The notes under the pieces: generated by a model
The model's database searches: none
What the model was told of the DNA's origin: nothing
What the model saw: only the letters and a program-made list of their open reading frames with translations
Program-made: the position numbers and the translations under genes
In this document: positions 11,132 to 23,060 of the stretch, in pieces
How positions within the stretch are numbered: the first letter of the stretch is position 1
Layout: each line of letters starts with the position of its first letter
NCBI GenBank assembly: GCA_032718475.1
Contig: JAUCBJ010008697.1
Coordinates: 1 to 64,000, forward strand
DNA from: Nemertoderma westbladi
Taxonomy: Eukaryota; Xenacoelomorpha; Nemertodermatida; Nemertodermatidae
DNA: 64,000 nucleotides
Direction of reading: 5' to 3'

Positions 11132-12755
11132 TAACATATGGAGTGGGTGTGTGACTATATCATTTTATATTTGTTTTTATTTTCTATTTATGTATGTATT
11201 ATTATGTAATTTTATTATAATCGTTTTCTTTAATTTTATTTAGTAGAAGGTTATTTTAGAATATTTAGTAAATTAGTGCAATATATTAGTGTTTATTACG
11301 TATTTAATTACTTACAATATATTTAGTGCGACGGCAAGAAATAATTATTTTTCTCTTTCCTTACTGTCCGTATTATATTATAAATGCGAGACTATAGTAA
11401 GATGATATGTCAGTACTTCTTAAAGTACAATAAAGCCACTACTATATTTAAGTATTATTGGTAGGCAGAGTATTAGGAATGCAAAGTTCAGATCCTCGTG
11501 TCTCGGCTAAACCAAGCTCCGGGTAGACCTTGGAAACGACTTGCCTCTTCACACTGACATTGCTTCGTGCGATATTGCTCTTCTACCTTATAACAAATAA
11601 TACATATAGTAGCGTGATGTCCCTCTAACAGTAGCGTAAATCGCAAATAAATCTGTTAAACTTTTTGACCATCTGTAATTCTAGTCGATTAAGATATCGT
11701 GGCACCCACCGATATACTTGAAGAAAGACAAATTCTAGAATCAGTGGTTAACGTCCCCAGACAAGTTCTGGAATAAATCGGTGCCCATCCAAAATATTAA
11801 TTTAATATTTATTAAAATCTGTAAAATCCCGATCCTTCAAAATTTCTAGTCAATTAAGATATCGCAGTATTTACCGATATTCTTAGAAGGACTATTTTAT
11901 AGAATTAAGGATCCTAAGTCCCCAGATATGCTCTGGAATAAAATTTATGTCAATTTAATATCAAATAATAAAATTCACGGGAATAAATTTAAATTCATAT
12001 TCAAATGAATTTCATAAATTGTCATTTTGTACAATTTATAACATTCCCAAAATTCCAGTAATTAATAGATCATGGGAGCGGAGATTCATATTGAGTGTAC
12101 TAGAGTGTGAGAATCTCCAACATATAGTCAATAGCCGATAAAATTTATAAAATCATGCATAAAGAGGATATTGACAATTAAAGAATTACTATTAAATAAC
12201 ATCCCAGATCTGTATACATGAGAATTGCACTAATTCTACCGCTAGTTTTCCATAATGTCACCATGGCAACACCCACGCTAGAATTAGAAGCAAGTTAAAG
12301 GAACAATAAAAAGCTTGCCCATTGCGTAGCATAAGAGTATACATAGCGCACTATTAGTATCCAAGGATACATAGTAATAACGTGACATTCTGGAAGACAC
12401 TGACTAACGGACAAATGGCATGCATGTGTGCAGTAAGCAATGATTGTATGGAATTTGTGCGTTTATAGGTGAATGTTACTACTAAAGTGTGTTTACAGTA
12501 GCTAATCGCAATTGTAAAGTAGCCCTAACTCTACCGAGATAACCTCAAGTGGATTCAAGCTTTTGGGACGGACAGTGGTGGGACTTGTGCCGGTTATCGT
12601 TGTCGTGCTGTTGCTACATGTTGGCGTAAACACTGCGACAGCGGTACATCGGCGCTGAGAAACCCACTGTCCGGGGGCAAAAGTCTAGTAGGCAGCGACG
12701 CCCGCTTGCCTAAAATATTAACTCATATTGATATTAATAAACTCAGATAGCAGAT
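11132..12755 (+). other. Non-coding spacer of BEL/Pao element 1
   Basis: AT-rich with no gene. It holds a diverged direct duplication with a period of about 165 bp (shared core TCTAGTCRATTAAGATATCG at about 11680 and 11845, and CCCAGAYATGCTCTGGAATAA-like ends). It also holds a perfect RFX X-box-like palindrome, GTCACCATGGCAAC, near 12255-12268. The integrase would normally be encoded about here, but no trace of it is readable. Confidence 0.7.
12256..12269. promoter_or_regulatory. X-box-like palindrome in the retroelement spacer
   Basis: The 14-mer GTCACCATGGCAAC fits the RFX-factor X-box consensus (two half sites separated by AT). It lies about 490 bp before the accessory ORF, so it could drive transcription in ciliated cells or male germ cells. 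Inference from motif alone; one 14-mer can occur by chance. Confidence 0.35.
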
Positions 12756-14044
12756 ATGACGGAATTGATAGAAGATGACCTTGATATTAGAGAGCGATAT
12801 ACTCTACCTTTACAAGCGTTTGTGGATAGCTTGATACGCGGTGAAGCCGATCCGACTATTACGGAGGACGATGGTCGTTATATCGAACCGCTGATGTCCC
12901 AGGAACAACTTACGCGTGAATTGGACTATCGAAAATTAACCGCTCGCTATACGCATCGTAATGGTACGTATATGGACTTCTTAACTACCGGCCATCCTAT
13001 CGATTTACATGATACGGACGATGTAGACACCGAAAGGGAAATGGTTCTATTTAAATATCATACCCAGCGGCGTCGTAACGATAAACCGAGAATAGATCAC
13101 GAAAATTCTATTCGTAACAGACTGGGAAGACGAACCAATATGTCTAGAATCTGAGGAGATTCAGCCTATCGCGCTCGGAACAGCGACAACGATTACATCC
13201 TAGAATGGTATCAAAGTCCACAGTGTCTCACTGCGTACGATTATCGCCATGCCAACTATGTTTCTCGGCAACGTTGTCGGTTATGCGCATCGAGAGACCA
13301 TGTTACGCCCATGGACACAAACGTCCGCTGTTCCTATTTCCACGAACAACCGGCGATGGAAATTTATTGCGCGTATTGCAGATTTAATAATTTGCACATT
13401 TTTGCGGTTTGCCCTCAATTTATGACTCAATGTCACCATTGTCAACTAAAGGGACATGCCAGTTTCGATTGCCCTTTTAATCACGATTTGGAAAGCGTAG
13501 ATGAAATGATCACACTACGTTACATCAGAGCTTGGGAAGCGAACACTGATTTACATCGTGATTCGCGCCATCGCTATTATCCTGGACGCGCTTACGAAGG
13601 AATTTATGCGTTCCATCCTTATCTATTCGCTTCTGTCGAACAGAAATCACGCATATCGAGTTACAGGAAGTATATCGACGGCCTTACGAGTACCGAGCCC
13701 GCGAACGCGAGTTGGAAAGAACCATTAAACCAAGGAAGTTTCTAACTGCCTATGGTCCACCCACGGCCCTCGTTCAGACCACTCGTAAAGGACCCGTAAG
13801 AGCGGCTGTCTTGAAACGAGCTCTCAAAGCCGTTAGACCCCTCTCCCCCGACGTTGATGTCAATCAACTCGGCACTTCGACTTGCGGATACACCGACCAT
13901 AATCCTATACCCTCTGATGCAATCATGTTGCACCCTTCACCCAGGAGTTATAGCCCTCCTTGTAAAGTGGCTCGCCCCAAAGAGAAAAAGACTCTGGCTA
14001 GCTTTAAAAAACTGCGTAAACGCCGTCCGCGCATGAAAGACTAA
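12756..14044 (+). pseudogene. Cysteine-rich accessory gene of BEL/Pao element 1 (interrupted by one stop and one frameshift)
   Basis: Three adjacent ORFs look like one gene. The first (12756-13154, acidic to basic, 132 codons) and the second (to 13745) are in the same frame, separated by a single TGA at 13152-13154. Near 13640 the frame that resembles the homologue in element 2 changes by one base and runs to 14044. Visible parts: an N-terminal region; an EWYQSP motif; a zinc-binding-like module with pairs CRLC, CAYC and CHHC plus single Cys/His residues (about 13236-13475); a helix-rich segment with IELQEVY and RARERELERT; a very basic tail ending KKLRKRRPRMKD. Function unknown; nucleic-acid binding is suggested by the cysteine pairs and basic tail. 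The same module occurs at 56307-56855 in a second BEL/Pao element. The breaks may be real decay, sequencing error or recoding. Confidence 0.65.
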
Positions 14045-14122
14045 CTGTTTAGAGTATTTTCGTATTTGAGAAACTGTGATTTTGTATATTTTATAGACTT
14101 AAATCCCATTTTCTGGGAGCGG

Positions 14123-15354
14123 TGTAAAAGCTTCTGTGGGATATAACTGGCCCCTTTTGCTTCGCAATCCAGTTTCCCCCCAGGCGCTGGAATACTCTAA
14201 AAAGGTTTTCTAACTGTAGATATATTCCCCTCGCCCGCAAGGTACCTTTACAGGTGTTTTAACGGACATAAAAATCATTCTGCTATATACGTGTTTTGGC
14301 GGACATGGTAAGGCAAAAAACTTGTAATGCACCAACTACCTTTCACAGCTTAGCCGTGATGATTCATATTACGACATCTAACAGCTGGTTGCTGACATGG
14401 AAACAGCCATTGGATGTATGGTTCTTTGTTTGGCTTGAGCCAATCAGAGCGATTTTTCCTGTCGACGTGTAGCTTTTAGTCGATCATAAGGAGAGTGTTC
14501 AGTCTTACTGCTTTTACTTGATACTTTGTTGTTATTGCTGTCTAAGCCAGAAACACCGGCTTTTTGGGAAGAACTCTAGTAAACTGCTTAGATTATAGAA
14601 AGTATAACTGTTACCGGCGGTGTTACCTCACTTAATTTAACTGCACTAATCATATTGTTTGTACTGCTATTTACCGTCAGTTATTAATTGTATCTATTTG
14701 TTGATGGAAATATTGCTCTTTGGAGAATACGGATAAATCACCCAAATTCCCAATTTTCTTGATACACTACAGGTTAGAGAGGCGGGCTATATATAACAAT
14801 TGCGATTTATATCAATGTGGTGTGTATTGAATCTAATGTTATTTAGTAGACACTACCTGAGTCAATTGCTGTGCTCTTTATGTGTGATCAAATATACTGA
14901 CGGTCGGCAGAATAGTGTGCATGATTGTGAGTGTGATGTGACTGGTAACAAAGCATTTCCTAAAGAATGCGACTTATACTTTAATCATAAGCCTTATCGT
15001 TGCGTTTAGTATAAGTCCTAGCTCTGTTTAAATAGATAGAGCGCCACGTCCTAAAGGAACTGTTAATATTTCCCGAAAGTTAATAATATCTGTCAGAAAT
15101 TAATTATTAGTGATCTATCGAATAATACAATAGGTTTACACTGCAACCTTACACTGCAATAATAAAATCTAAGCATCCGAATTCAGCCTCCCGGGTGTAG
15201 ATCCATCGGGTGAATGATCGCGCATGGGCTGGCTTCAGCTAATGTTTTGTTTATTAGCATAAAATATTGTCGTATGCTAAAGGTGTGTTAATTAACTAAA
15301 AGACATATAAATTTTGGCAGGTTAAACTGCTAAAGGTATTCAAAAGCGCGAACA
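14123..15354 (+). repeat. 3' LTR of BEL/Pao element 1
   Basis: Same length and ends as the 5' LTR and followed by the GCCCA target duplication (15355-15359). A short purine-rich run (GGGAGCGG, 14115-14122) precedes it and may be the plus-strand primer tract. Only about two base differences from the 5' copy were seen by eye. Confidence 0.95.
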
Positions 15355-15359
15355 GCCCA

Positions 15360-18300
15360 TCCGTCAATGAAAGTTATACCAATCGACGTAGCTCAACCCC
15401 AAGATGTGTAAAAAAAGGTTTCAAAAAAAAAATATTAAAGTGTCTATTTTTTATTTCGAAAAAGAGCCCCATAACACGAAAATTGCAATCAACTCAACGA
15501 TAGAAACACCAGCTGCTGGTGCTCATGAGGGCGTAGTAAGCTACTACTATTTATTGAATGGATAGGCCCAAACTGCAGAGAAGTATATTTCAATGTTCCT
15601 AATTGGATGGATTTCATGAACGCAAATGTTGTGGAGGACGTCTACAGCCTAAGATACTCAACATTTAGCGTCAAACATCGTCGGATACGTAAATATTTTA
15701 ATGTGTAAAGGAAATCGAATATGCACCAGGATGATAAAACACGGAACTTTAGAACTCTCTTCGCGATACGGTACTAAGAGGTCCCCAGGTTTGCTGCATG
15801 AACGCCGTAACAACCCTTCTATCTTGAGAACTGACTCGGTTCGGACTCGGGTAGGGTTTAATAATCTATATCAAATGTGTAGAACTTTTAGCACTGAACG
15901 ATGCCCGCTGCCGCCCTAAGTGCTTTTTAATGGATTTTAATATGTTATGACGTGTCACTGTGGTCTGTTTTTAATAATTAATAATATATCAATTTGTTTG
16001 ATTAAAAGCAATGAAATGAAATATTACTTGCCAAGTTTATTACTCTCTCACTATATCCCAGACAACTAATAGTATATTATTGTAGTATAGTAGGCCTATA
16101 CATATTATTCACAAGCCAATCAGGGAGCTAAATTCCAGAACACGTTCTTCTTTGTCGTGTCCAAAAATCAGCAGAAAAATGGAGACAGGAAAGAAGCTAA
16201 GAGTCATAACAAGTCTTAAGAAGTCATGAAGCCTCTAGGAGCATGTGATAATTGCAAAGGTCAATTATGTGATGTTGCTCGACTTGTTGGGAGGTCAAGT
16301 ATATGTGCCGCTTTAACTCTATATCCGTACAATGTTGGTTCCAATATTCCACTAAAAATTCAGACATCTATAATCGGGCAGACGGGCAGACTTATATTGA
16401 TACTGGACTATTATGATACCCTCACTAATGTTCTGGTTTCGTAGAATATTATTATTAGGATACATGCATATTATATGCTTATATTAAATTGGTTGCTTCA
16501 TAGTGATGCCGGGAATGGATATGGTATTGAATATTTGTTCATCTTTTCGCTTCGGACTAACACAGAAACAGAATTATGATTTAGTTTTTTCGGTTTTGTT
16601 GTCTTATAGACGGTCTTCTTATTATAGCCAGCTTGCTGGTTTTCTAGTGGGGCGAGCGACGAAAGTAAGCGAGCTTAGCATACAGGTACCACTAATTCAA
16701 TCGGTGTGTCTGTTGCTCTGTTGTTCTGTTGATCTGTTGTGTCCAATTTTAAAGGTTAATAACTCAGCCAAATCTCGATAAAATATATCCAAACTTGGTA
16801 CATATGTAGTCTGGCAAAAATTTGGTGGGGTCTTCGTGCAGCATCTGTGTAACTAACTGTCTTGCAGTTAAAATAAATTTATCTATCCAAAAATTATTAG
16901 GTTTGGCATCAGCTGGTTGCTAGGAGACTGCAGGATATATCAGGTGGGTTTGAAATTCAGCAATACCGGTACAATGCAGCAATAATGTGGCCTTGGGAAG
17001 TGTGGTAGGTCTAACGGCAACCATGCAGCCATGGAAGTTTTGAAATTATGCGGAGTTAAGACAGACTGACATATTGTAAGGTTGTACCAGCTGACCTTTA
17101 TTCCATGTTCCGGTATCCACTACTGCAATAGGTACCCCAACAGCCCAATACTGCAATGCCCAGAAACGTTTTGGAATTGTACCGATACTCAAACAACTCG
17201 CCATCAAGGCCACCGCCTCTGTCTGTCGCAGTGTAGTTGGCGACCTCGACTTTTGGTATCGCTACTGCGCTAGCGCTACGGGCAAACTGGACTAACCGAT
17301 GAGCGAGACCCGAGGACTGAAGAATGCATTGAATTCTTTGAGTAGTTTGACTGACTGTGGACTTCTATGACATCGATGCCAAAATGCCAATGCGAAAGTT
17401 TTTTTTTAAGTAAAAGTTTGGTTAAATTTTCTTAATTATTTATTTAAATTTCTTAAGTACCGATTTTGGGATAGAATTGCTATATTTTAATCTGTATATA
17501 ATAACTGACCCTCGTCCTGCGCGATGGCCCCACGAACGTGTTATTATTATCGTACATTATATGGCTAAACGAAATATAAGTACAGCCAGAGAAAAAAAAG
17601 CAGAATAAGCAGTTCGTATGTAAGTAAGTAGCACAAAATAATTAACTGTAGGGCGTACATACAAAATTTACAAGAACCGAAATAATTTCACAAAAAAAAC
17701 AGGCAATAATAAAAATTACCGTGGGCAAACAAAAATTAACATATCATTCAATTCAGACTCCGAGAAACCCTGCACTGATAATTCATTTGTTTTACAGATA
17801 AGCAGCTCATTACACAATTAATTAGGTGTATGTTATAACATTAATGTACCATTTTGTATTTTTACCCATATTATCCGACAACATACGAGGGTCAGATATG
17901 CCACATTTCAATGCAATTATATGATCTCCAAAACCATTAGAATTACCTGGCGACAGCGCTAACAGGTCTCCACCCCTCTAGCAGTGCATTTTAAGTGAAT
18001 ATTATTAATTGAGATGGAAATTATTTATTTACAAGAGAACTTACACCCAATTTTACGAGCTGAAGAGCTGCTTGGCTTGTATTGTGTTGTAGGAGGCGCC
18101 AGCCGGATACATTGGGATACATTGTGTGGATGGGTGGTGGGTGGTTGGTTTGGTTCACTCAAGGTAAATAATTTAATATTCTAGAACATATTACCATGAG
18201 AACTAATCAACCAAGGCCAAGGCCACGCAACAGCCACCCACGCCAAGCAACCAAAGTATAAAGCTTTGTTATTGTTCGCGAATGTATTATACTATACATT

Positions 18301-19473
18301 GCCTTTGCTTGTACAACTAACAATTATTATACTGTTTAATTATTCATGGGTTTTAGTGCGGCTTCAGTCAAAGATACGAGGTCATTGCCCAGACATTTGT
18401 TCACTTTGTATTACAGACGCCGATACCAATATATAATAAGCGCTGCCTCCTCAGTAGCTGAATATATTATACGTTACGTTTAACTTAGTTTCTTATATAA
18501 AATCGCTCTGGTTTAAAGTTTAATTACAATTGATTATTTAGAGTTTAGATTTACTGTTTATTCACAACATTACCAGCAGTCGTTCGCAATGAATTATTTA
18601 TTAAAGTGTTGGGACGTCTGGCCTGCAATTATTGTTACAACGGGTAATTATTCATTCCTACATTATATGAGTGTTGGTGTGTTTGTTTATTATTAAATAT
18701 GTGTTTGTATTTATTGATGTTTAATTATATTAGATTATTAAATAACATGTCACTCTAACACACACAAACTAACACACAAAATAACTGTTTATTTTTACCT
18801 ATTTCTATTTATAGTTTATCACGTGGTCGGGCCAACACCGAGGGCCCGTGTTACGACTGCGCGCTTCCGCCTCCCCTCAGGTCGATGACGTCAGAGTGCG
18901 ACAGCGGGTCCTACCACGGCGACAGATTGAAGTTGCTTCAAGTTGATCAAATTGCTTCACTTGATTTGTTGATATTTCAGGAAAGGCTATGCCATTGGTA
19001 AATCGACATTACCATTAAACAAAAAATAAATTATCGGTGTACTTATTATGTAAAAATTAATTCCCCTATGGCAGGCATTAATATTAAAGGATGTCGAATA
19101 TAATGGCTGCCATCAGTAAGTCAATGTTTGCACTATGTAAAAATATATGAGGATCATAAAGAAATTTACGAAAGGAATAAAATTGGGTTATATTGGGAAG
19201 TTGATGGTTCGGATGGTAGAAAATGGCATTTGATTTGGCTCAAAATCTAATATTTCACATTTCAGTGTTGTATTCTTCAATATCAATATTGCGAGTAATA
19301 TCAATAATATTACATCATCGTGCAATATTATTTCACCTTAATTCAATATAATATATTAAATATTCAATAATTAACAGAGATACAATCAATATTGTGCAAA
19401 TATTAATTCAATATACAAACATATTGAATCAATATGTTAACATGCTGGCAACTATCACTGTACTGCAGTACTG
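15360..19473. other. Long AT-rich stretch with no recognised gene
   Basis: Only short ORFs (under 100 codons) without domain signals. A GC-rich patch at about 18833-18940 contains a perfect CRE palindrome TGACGTCA (18886-18893) and a CGGGCC/GGCCCG inverted pair. It could be the promoter of an unrecognised transcript or a relic of one. Around 16620-16860, the CCAGCTTGCTGGTTTTCTAGT sequence loosely resembles the stem-loop region at 49775-49814, so part of this may be a degenerate repeat. Confidence 0.5.
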
Positions 19474-20440
19474 TAATGCTCTGCCGGCTTGTCGACAAAA
19501 TTGCGCCGCCACAACTCCCTATCACCTATAACATTTGCTAGATCATCCGCATCGTCTAGGCCAGTCAGTAAGATGCGTCTCAAGAAAGTCATGGGCTGTC
19601 CACCATGCTTATTCACTCCATGAGGCTGCCAAAGCACAAGATTATGCACTGGCTGGTCCTCACGGCGAAAGCAATGTCCTGCAAAGCGGAGGCGATTTTG
19701 TTCTAGTGTCAAACTTGGGGGAACCAAAGAGACACCTCCAATGTTATATAGTGTCTGGTTGGAGATGTGTGCATTGTACTTGACACAGTGAACCCGGCGT
19801 AGCATTCTTGTGAATGCGCCATCCAGAGATTTGGTGTCTTCTGCAGTTAGAGCCCAGCATGGACTCCCATAGAGGAGTACTGGAACTAATGCTGCTCTAA
19901 ATAATCGGACCTTAAGTTTCCGATTAATTCTCGGTGACTTCCAAATCCTGGAAAGCCTATTCAAGGCTGCCCATGCCTTTCTCTTACGTATTCGAAGGTC
20001 CTCACCTGACTTCCGGATCCATGATCCCAGGTAACAGAAGTCGTCCACATGCTCAAGCATACCATCCTTTGAGCTTATGCTCATCCGATCAGAGACTTGC
20101 TGAGGACTTTCAAAGTGAACTGTTAAAAAGACCAACACTAGAAGCAGCATGTTCTAATGAGCTGAAGATCCGTTGGGCTCCCTGAGAGTACTCCTAAGTC
20201 ATCAGCAAAGTCTAGATCAGTTAGGTACTTGGCAGGATTTCTTCGACTTCTGGCGCCAGTACGTGGAGTTATCATCACCCCATCATCATTATGAGGATCT
20301 AAGGACATGCGTAGAACATAGTCAACCACAATTATGAACAAGAATGGTGCAAGTGTGTCTCCCTGGAGGATGCCCCATAACACTTCAAATGGTTCAGACA
20401 CAAATGTTGTCGAACCATCGTATACTGATCTGATTGCTGC
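19474..20440 (-). mobile_element. Family-A non-LTR retrotransposon, 5'-truncated copy
   Basis: The minus strand encodes the RT middle and C-terminus in two frames: LQGDTLAPFLFIIVVDYVLR (motif B region), DFADDLGVLS (catalytic motif C), then a small deletion and frameshift near 20180-20150, then the thumb and C-terminal region with VPVLLYGSPCWAL and FAGHCFRRED. It ends with DKPAEH-like coding near 19480. The (TAG)n tail is missing. It is non-functional. Its 5' break at 20440 sits close to the Ty3-type remnant that starts before 20626, so the two insertions abut. Confidence 0.9.
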
Positions 20441-20625
20441 AATAATTACATATTGTGTATGGGAAATTAATTCGCTCTGTGGCGATTACAATTGAATAAT
20501 TATGACTAAAGTTAATTTATCAAATCTTTGAAAGATTTTAGTTACTTTATTTCATTTAACATTTAAATATTATAATTATCATATTATAATTCAATTATTT
20601 TAATTCGTTATAATGGAATATAACA

Positions 20626-20641
20626 TGGCGCAGTGAAATCA
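20626..20641 (+). other. Putative tRNA primer-binding site of Ty3-type element
   Basis: TGGCGCAGTGAAATCA follows ...TAACA. This fits an LTR ending in CA followed directly by a TGG-starting primer-binding site, about 50 bp before the gag ATG. The presumed LTR (20441-20625, AT-rich) is cut by the LINE. I could not verify the matching tRNA. Confidence 0.45.
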
Positions 20642-20691
20642 AATTACCTACGTGAATTAATCCCATTTCTCACCCTAAAGTTTGCATTTCA

Positions 20692-22340
20692 ATGACAGGG
20701 AAACAAGATGAAGTTGGGGCTGCAAAGCGTCGGAGAGGAGCTTTAAAAGGTCAACTCACAATGGCTGAGAACAAGTTGATAAAAGCTCTCGACGAAGTCA
20801 ACAGGTTGGATCCAACAGAGAGAACAACTGCAGACATTAGCCAACTAAACCAACGACTCAAACGTCTCCATGGTGCGTATGAAGCTTATGAAGCTGCGCA
20901 TATTAATGTTAGTATATTGACAGAAGTTGACCCATCTATTGATGACGACTATATTACTTTGGGGGAGAAAGCTGCAGCTATTGACGATTTAGCAGCAATG
21001 GTAGACACATGGATTGATTTAAAACCGCGTACCCATCCACCAACTGGTCACCATGGCGAATTGCGATCCCACGAATCAGAAATTCGTCCACACCTAGCAG
21101 CCGCATCAAAAACCATTAAAACCCCTTCAGTTATTGAAGCCGGTATTGATGCCAAACAATTTGATGGTTGGCTCCAGGTATGGCGCATTTATGTTCAAGC
21201 ATCAAATCTTGAGGCTATGCCACCTAGAAACCAGATTGTAATGCTTTGGTCATGTTTTTCAGCTTCGTTTGCTTCAGAGGTCCGTCATGTCATGGATATT
21301 GACCATGAACAGATAACTCACGTAAACGAGGCCATTCAATTAATTGAGAAACATCTGCGTGACAAACGCAACCAAGCATTGGATTGGCAAATATTATTAA
21401 AAGTACGCCAATCGTCGTCAATGGCATTCTTTTTATCAGATATTGAAGAAAAGCTTAAATGGGTAGAAGTTGACAAGGAACAGCTTCACATAGCCTTATT
21501 AATTCTGGTGTGAAAAACGAGGAAATTCGGAGAGAAGTGATCAAAGAACGTCTACCAACTGTAGTTGAAGCCAAGAAGTTGATGTTGGCTCTAGAAGAGT
21601 CATATGGAGCCATCAAATCGCTGGCTACTGGCAATGGTGGAGAGAAACCTTCGATTGCTGCAACCACTAAAAAATCCAATTACAAAAAGAACAAGGAATC
21701 GGGTTGGAACAAATCTCAAAATACTGACAATTATAAGGTGGCGGATAAACAGAAGGATTATCACAATACTTCTGCAAACCCAAAGTGCAGCTATTGTGGT
21801 CTGGTAGGACACCGTGGTGGTTCATCATGTCCAGCCAGAGGAAAAACTTGCAATGTCTGTAAAAAGAAAAACCATCTCGGTTCAGTATGTCGTCTAGTTA
21901 AATCTAAAGCATCAGCTAGCACATTAAGTGTTGGAGCTACAACTATTGGAAAAGCAGCAGCTACAAATCACATTCCAGTACCAACGACCGAAACTGTTTC
22001 TATGGATGTATTTACAGTGGACACCATTGAATTCCTTACAACTGTAGAAGCAATTCCTGATACTGGGACTGATGTTGTTATTGCTGGCGTAAAATTTCTT
22101 AGGGGAATAAAAAAATCGTCTTCCGATTTATCCCCTCCAATTTGGCCGCAAATATTTAGCATTGGTGGCAAGCCACTTAAACAACTTGGATGTGTTGTAA
22201 TCCGGATTTACCTACTTGGTGAATGTGCAAACGTTACAATTACTATTGCAGAAGGTGTCAATAATCTATATCTTAGTAAAGCCGCATGTAAGGCATTTCG
22301 TGCACATTGTGACTATATTGGCAGGAAGTGGAAGCCTTAA
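20692..22340 (+). pseudogene. LTR-retrotransposon gag-protease remnant (Ty3/gypsy-like), frameshifted and truncated
   Basis: Two overlapping ORFs, 20692-21513 and 21510-22340, read as one gag-protease with a frame change near 21510. Part 1 is a helical gag (GALKGQLTMAENKL start; KQFDGWLQVWRIYVQ capsid-like helices). Part 2 has two zinc knuckles (CSYCGLVGHRGGSSC and CNVCKKKNHLGSVC) and a protease with DTGTDVVIAG (D-T-G active site). It ends just after the protease; no RT, RNase H or integrase follows. The N-terminal gag also resembles some BEL gags, so clade assignment is tentative. It cannot transpose by itself. The overlap might be a programmed shift, but lack of downstream pol favours decay. 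Confidence 0.85.
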
Positions 22341-22439
22341 GAATTTAAGAGATGCTGTTGGTCGTCTCCCCTTGTGGGTCGTATCAGTTATGACAGATGT
22401 TCGGCTAACTGCCGAGGGTAAATCCCAAAGTGAGTTTTC

Positions 22440-22960
22440 TTAATTAACATTGAGGGTAAGGTTGATGTTTTCAAAGTATTGCTTACAGTTATGTAGCATC
22501 TCAGATGATTGACTTCAAATTGATAGAAGCACAATGTCATCTGCATAACTTAAGGTCCGTTTCCGCGCTGCTTTTTTATGTGCGGTATTCTGAGCTTATT
22601 TTAGCTGCTTTTTTTTTAGCTTTTTTTTTTCTAGCTTTTCATTGAGATTTTTTCTAGCTTTTTTGAGCTTCATTCTATATTTTAGGTTTTAACATTCCAA
22701 ATTTCTCAGATTCATCTTGAAGCAGTGAATTTCTAGAAATTGTTTAACTAAAAAAAAGCTTGAAATAAAGCTCAAAAAAAGCAGCGCGGAAACGGGCCTT
22801 TACTGTGGGCTTCTTCATTGACATAGAGACCTAAGCCAGAGTCCTCCAATTCGTTGAAGAGATCTGTAAGATAAAAATTAAAAAGAGTTGGAGAGAGAAG
22901 ACCATCTTGACGTAACCCACACCGATTTATCGGTGTATCGGTGTCATTGTATTTTGTATA
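22440..22960 (-). mobile_element. LINE reverse-transcriptase fragment, split by a MITE
   Basis: The minus strand upstream of the MITE (about 22935-22803) reads GLRQDGLLSPTLFNFYLTDL in one frame (RT motif B region). Downstream of the MITE it reads SYADDIVLLS (motif C). The MITE sits between the two motifs, and there is also a one-base frame difference. This is a different RT family from the DFADDL elements in the window. Confidence 0.75.
22553..22799. mobile_element. MITE with TTA target duplication (PIF/Harbinger-like)
   Basis: 247 bp with terminal inverted repeats AGGTCCGTTTCCGCGCTGC (left) and GCAGCGCGGAAACGGGCCT (right), matching at 18 of 19 positions. It is flanked by TTA at 22550-22552 and 22800-22802. 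The interior is T- and A-rich with inverted AGCTTTTTT/AAAAAAGCT blocks and encodes nothing. A 3-bp TTA duplication is typical of Harbinger-class elements. It is inserted in a dead LINE RT. Confidence 0.88.
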
Positions 22961-23060
22961 ACATATATTGTAACAAAGTTACGTTCAGCATTATGTAAAA
23001 GGGTATCATTCCGCGTTTATGACCACTGCATTGTTGACCTTTAATGTAAACCTCCCAAGC

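Larger units (their letters stand above)
3461..15354 (+). mobile_element. BEL/Pao LTR retrotransposon, complete ends but pol-deleted (element 1)
   Basis: Two direct repeats, 3461-4692 and 14123-15354, run TG...CA. They are flanked by a perfect 5-bp target duplication GCCCA (3456-3460 and 15355-15359). Inside are a 2.3-kb leader with tandem duplications, one long gag-protease ORF (6965-11131) that ends in a short remnant from after the RT/RNase H region, a 1.6-kb spacer, and a cysteine-rich accessory gene (12756-14044). Most of RT/RNase H and all of the integrase are missing, so the element cannot copy itself. By eye the LTRs differ at only about two positions (T/C near 4141/14803 and C/A near 4676/15338), with no length difference, so the insertion is recent. 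It was most likely mobilised in trans. Confidence 0.93.

Noticed and set aside
16226-16781. Two short plus-strand ORFs (72 and 92 codons)
   Set aside because: No domain, no codon signal, repeat-like surroundings.
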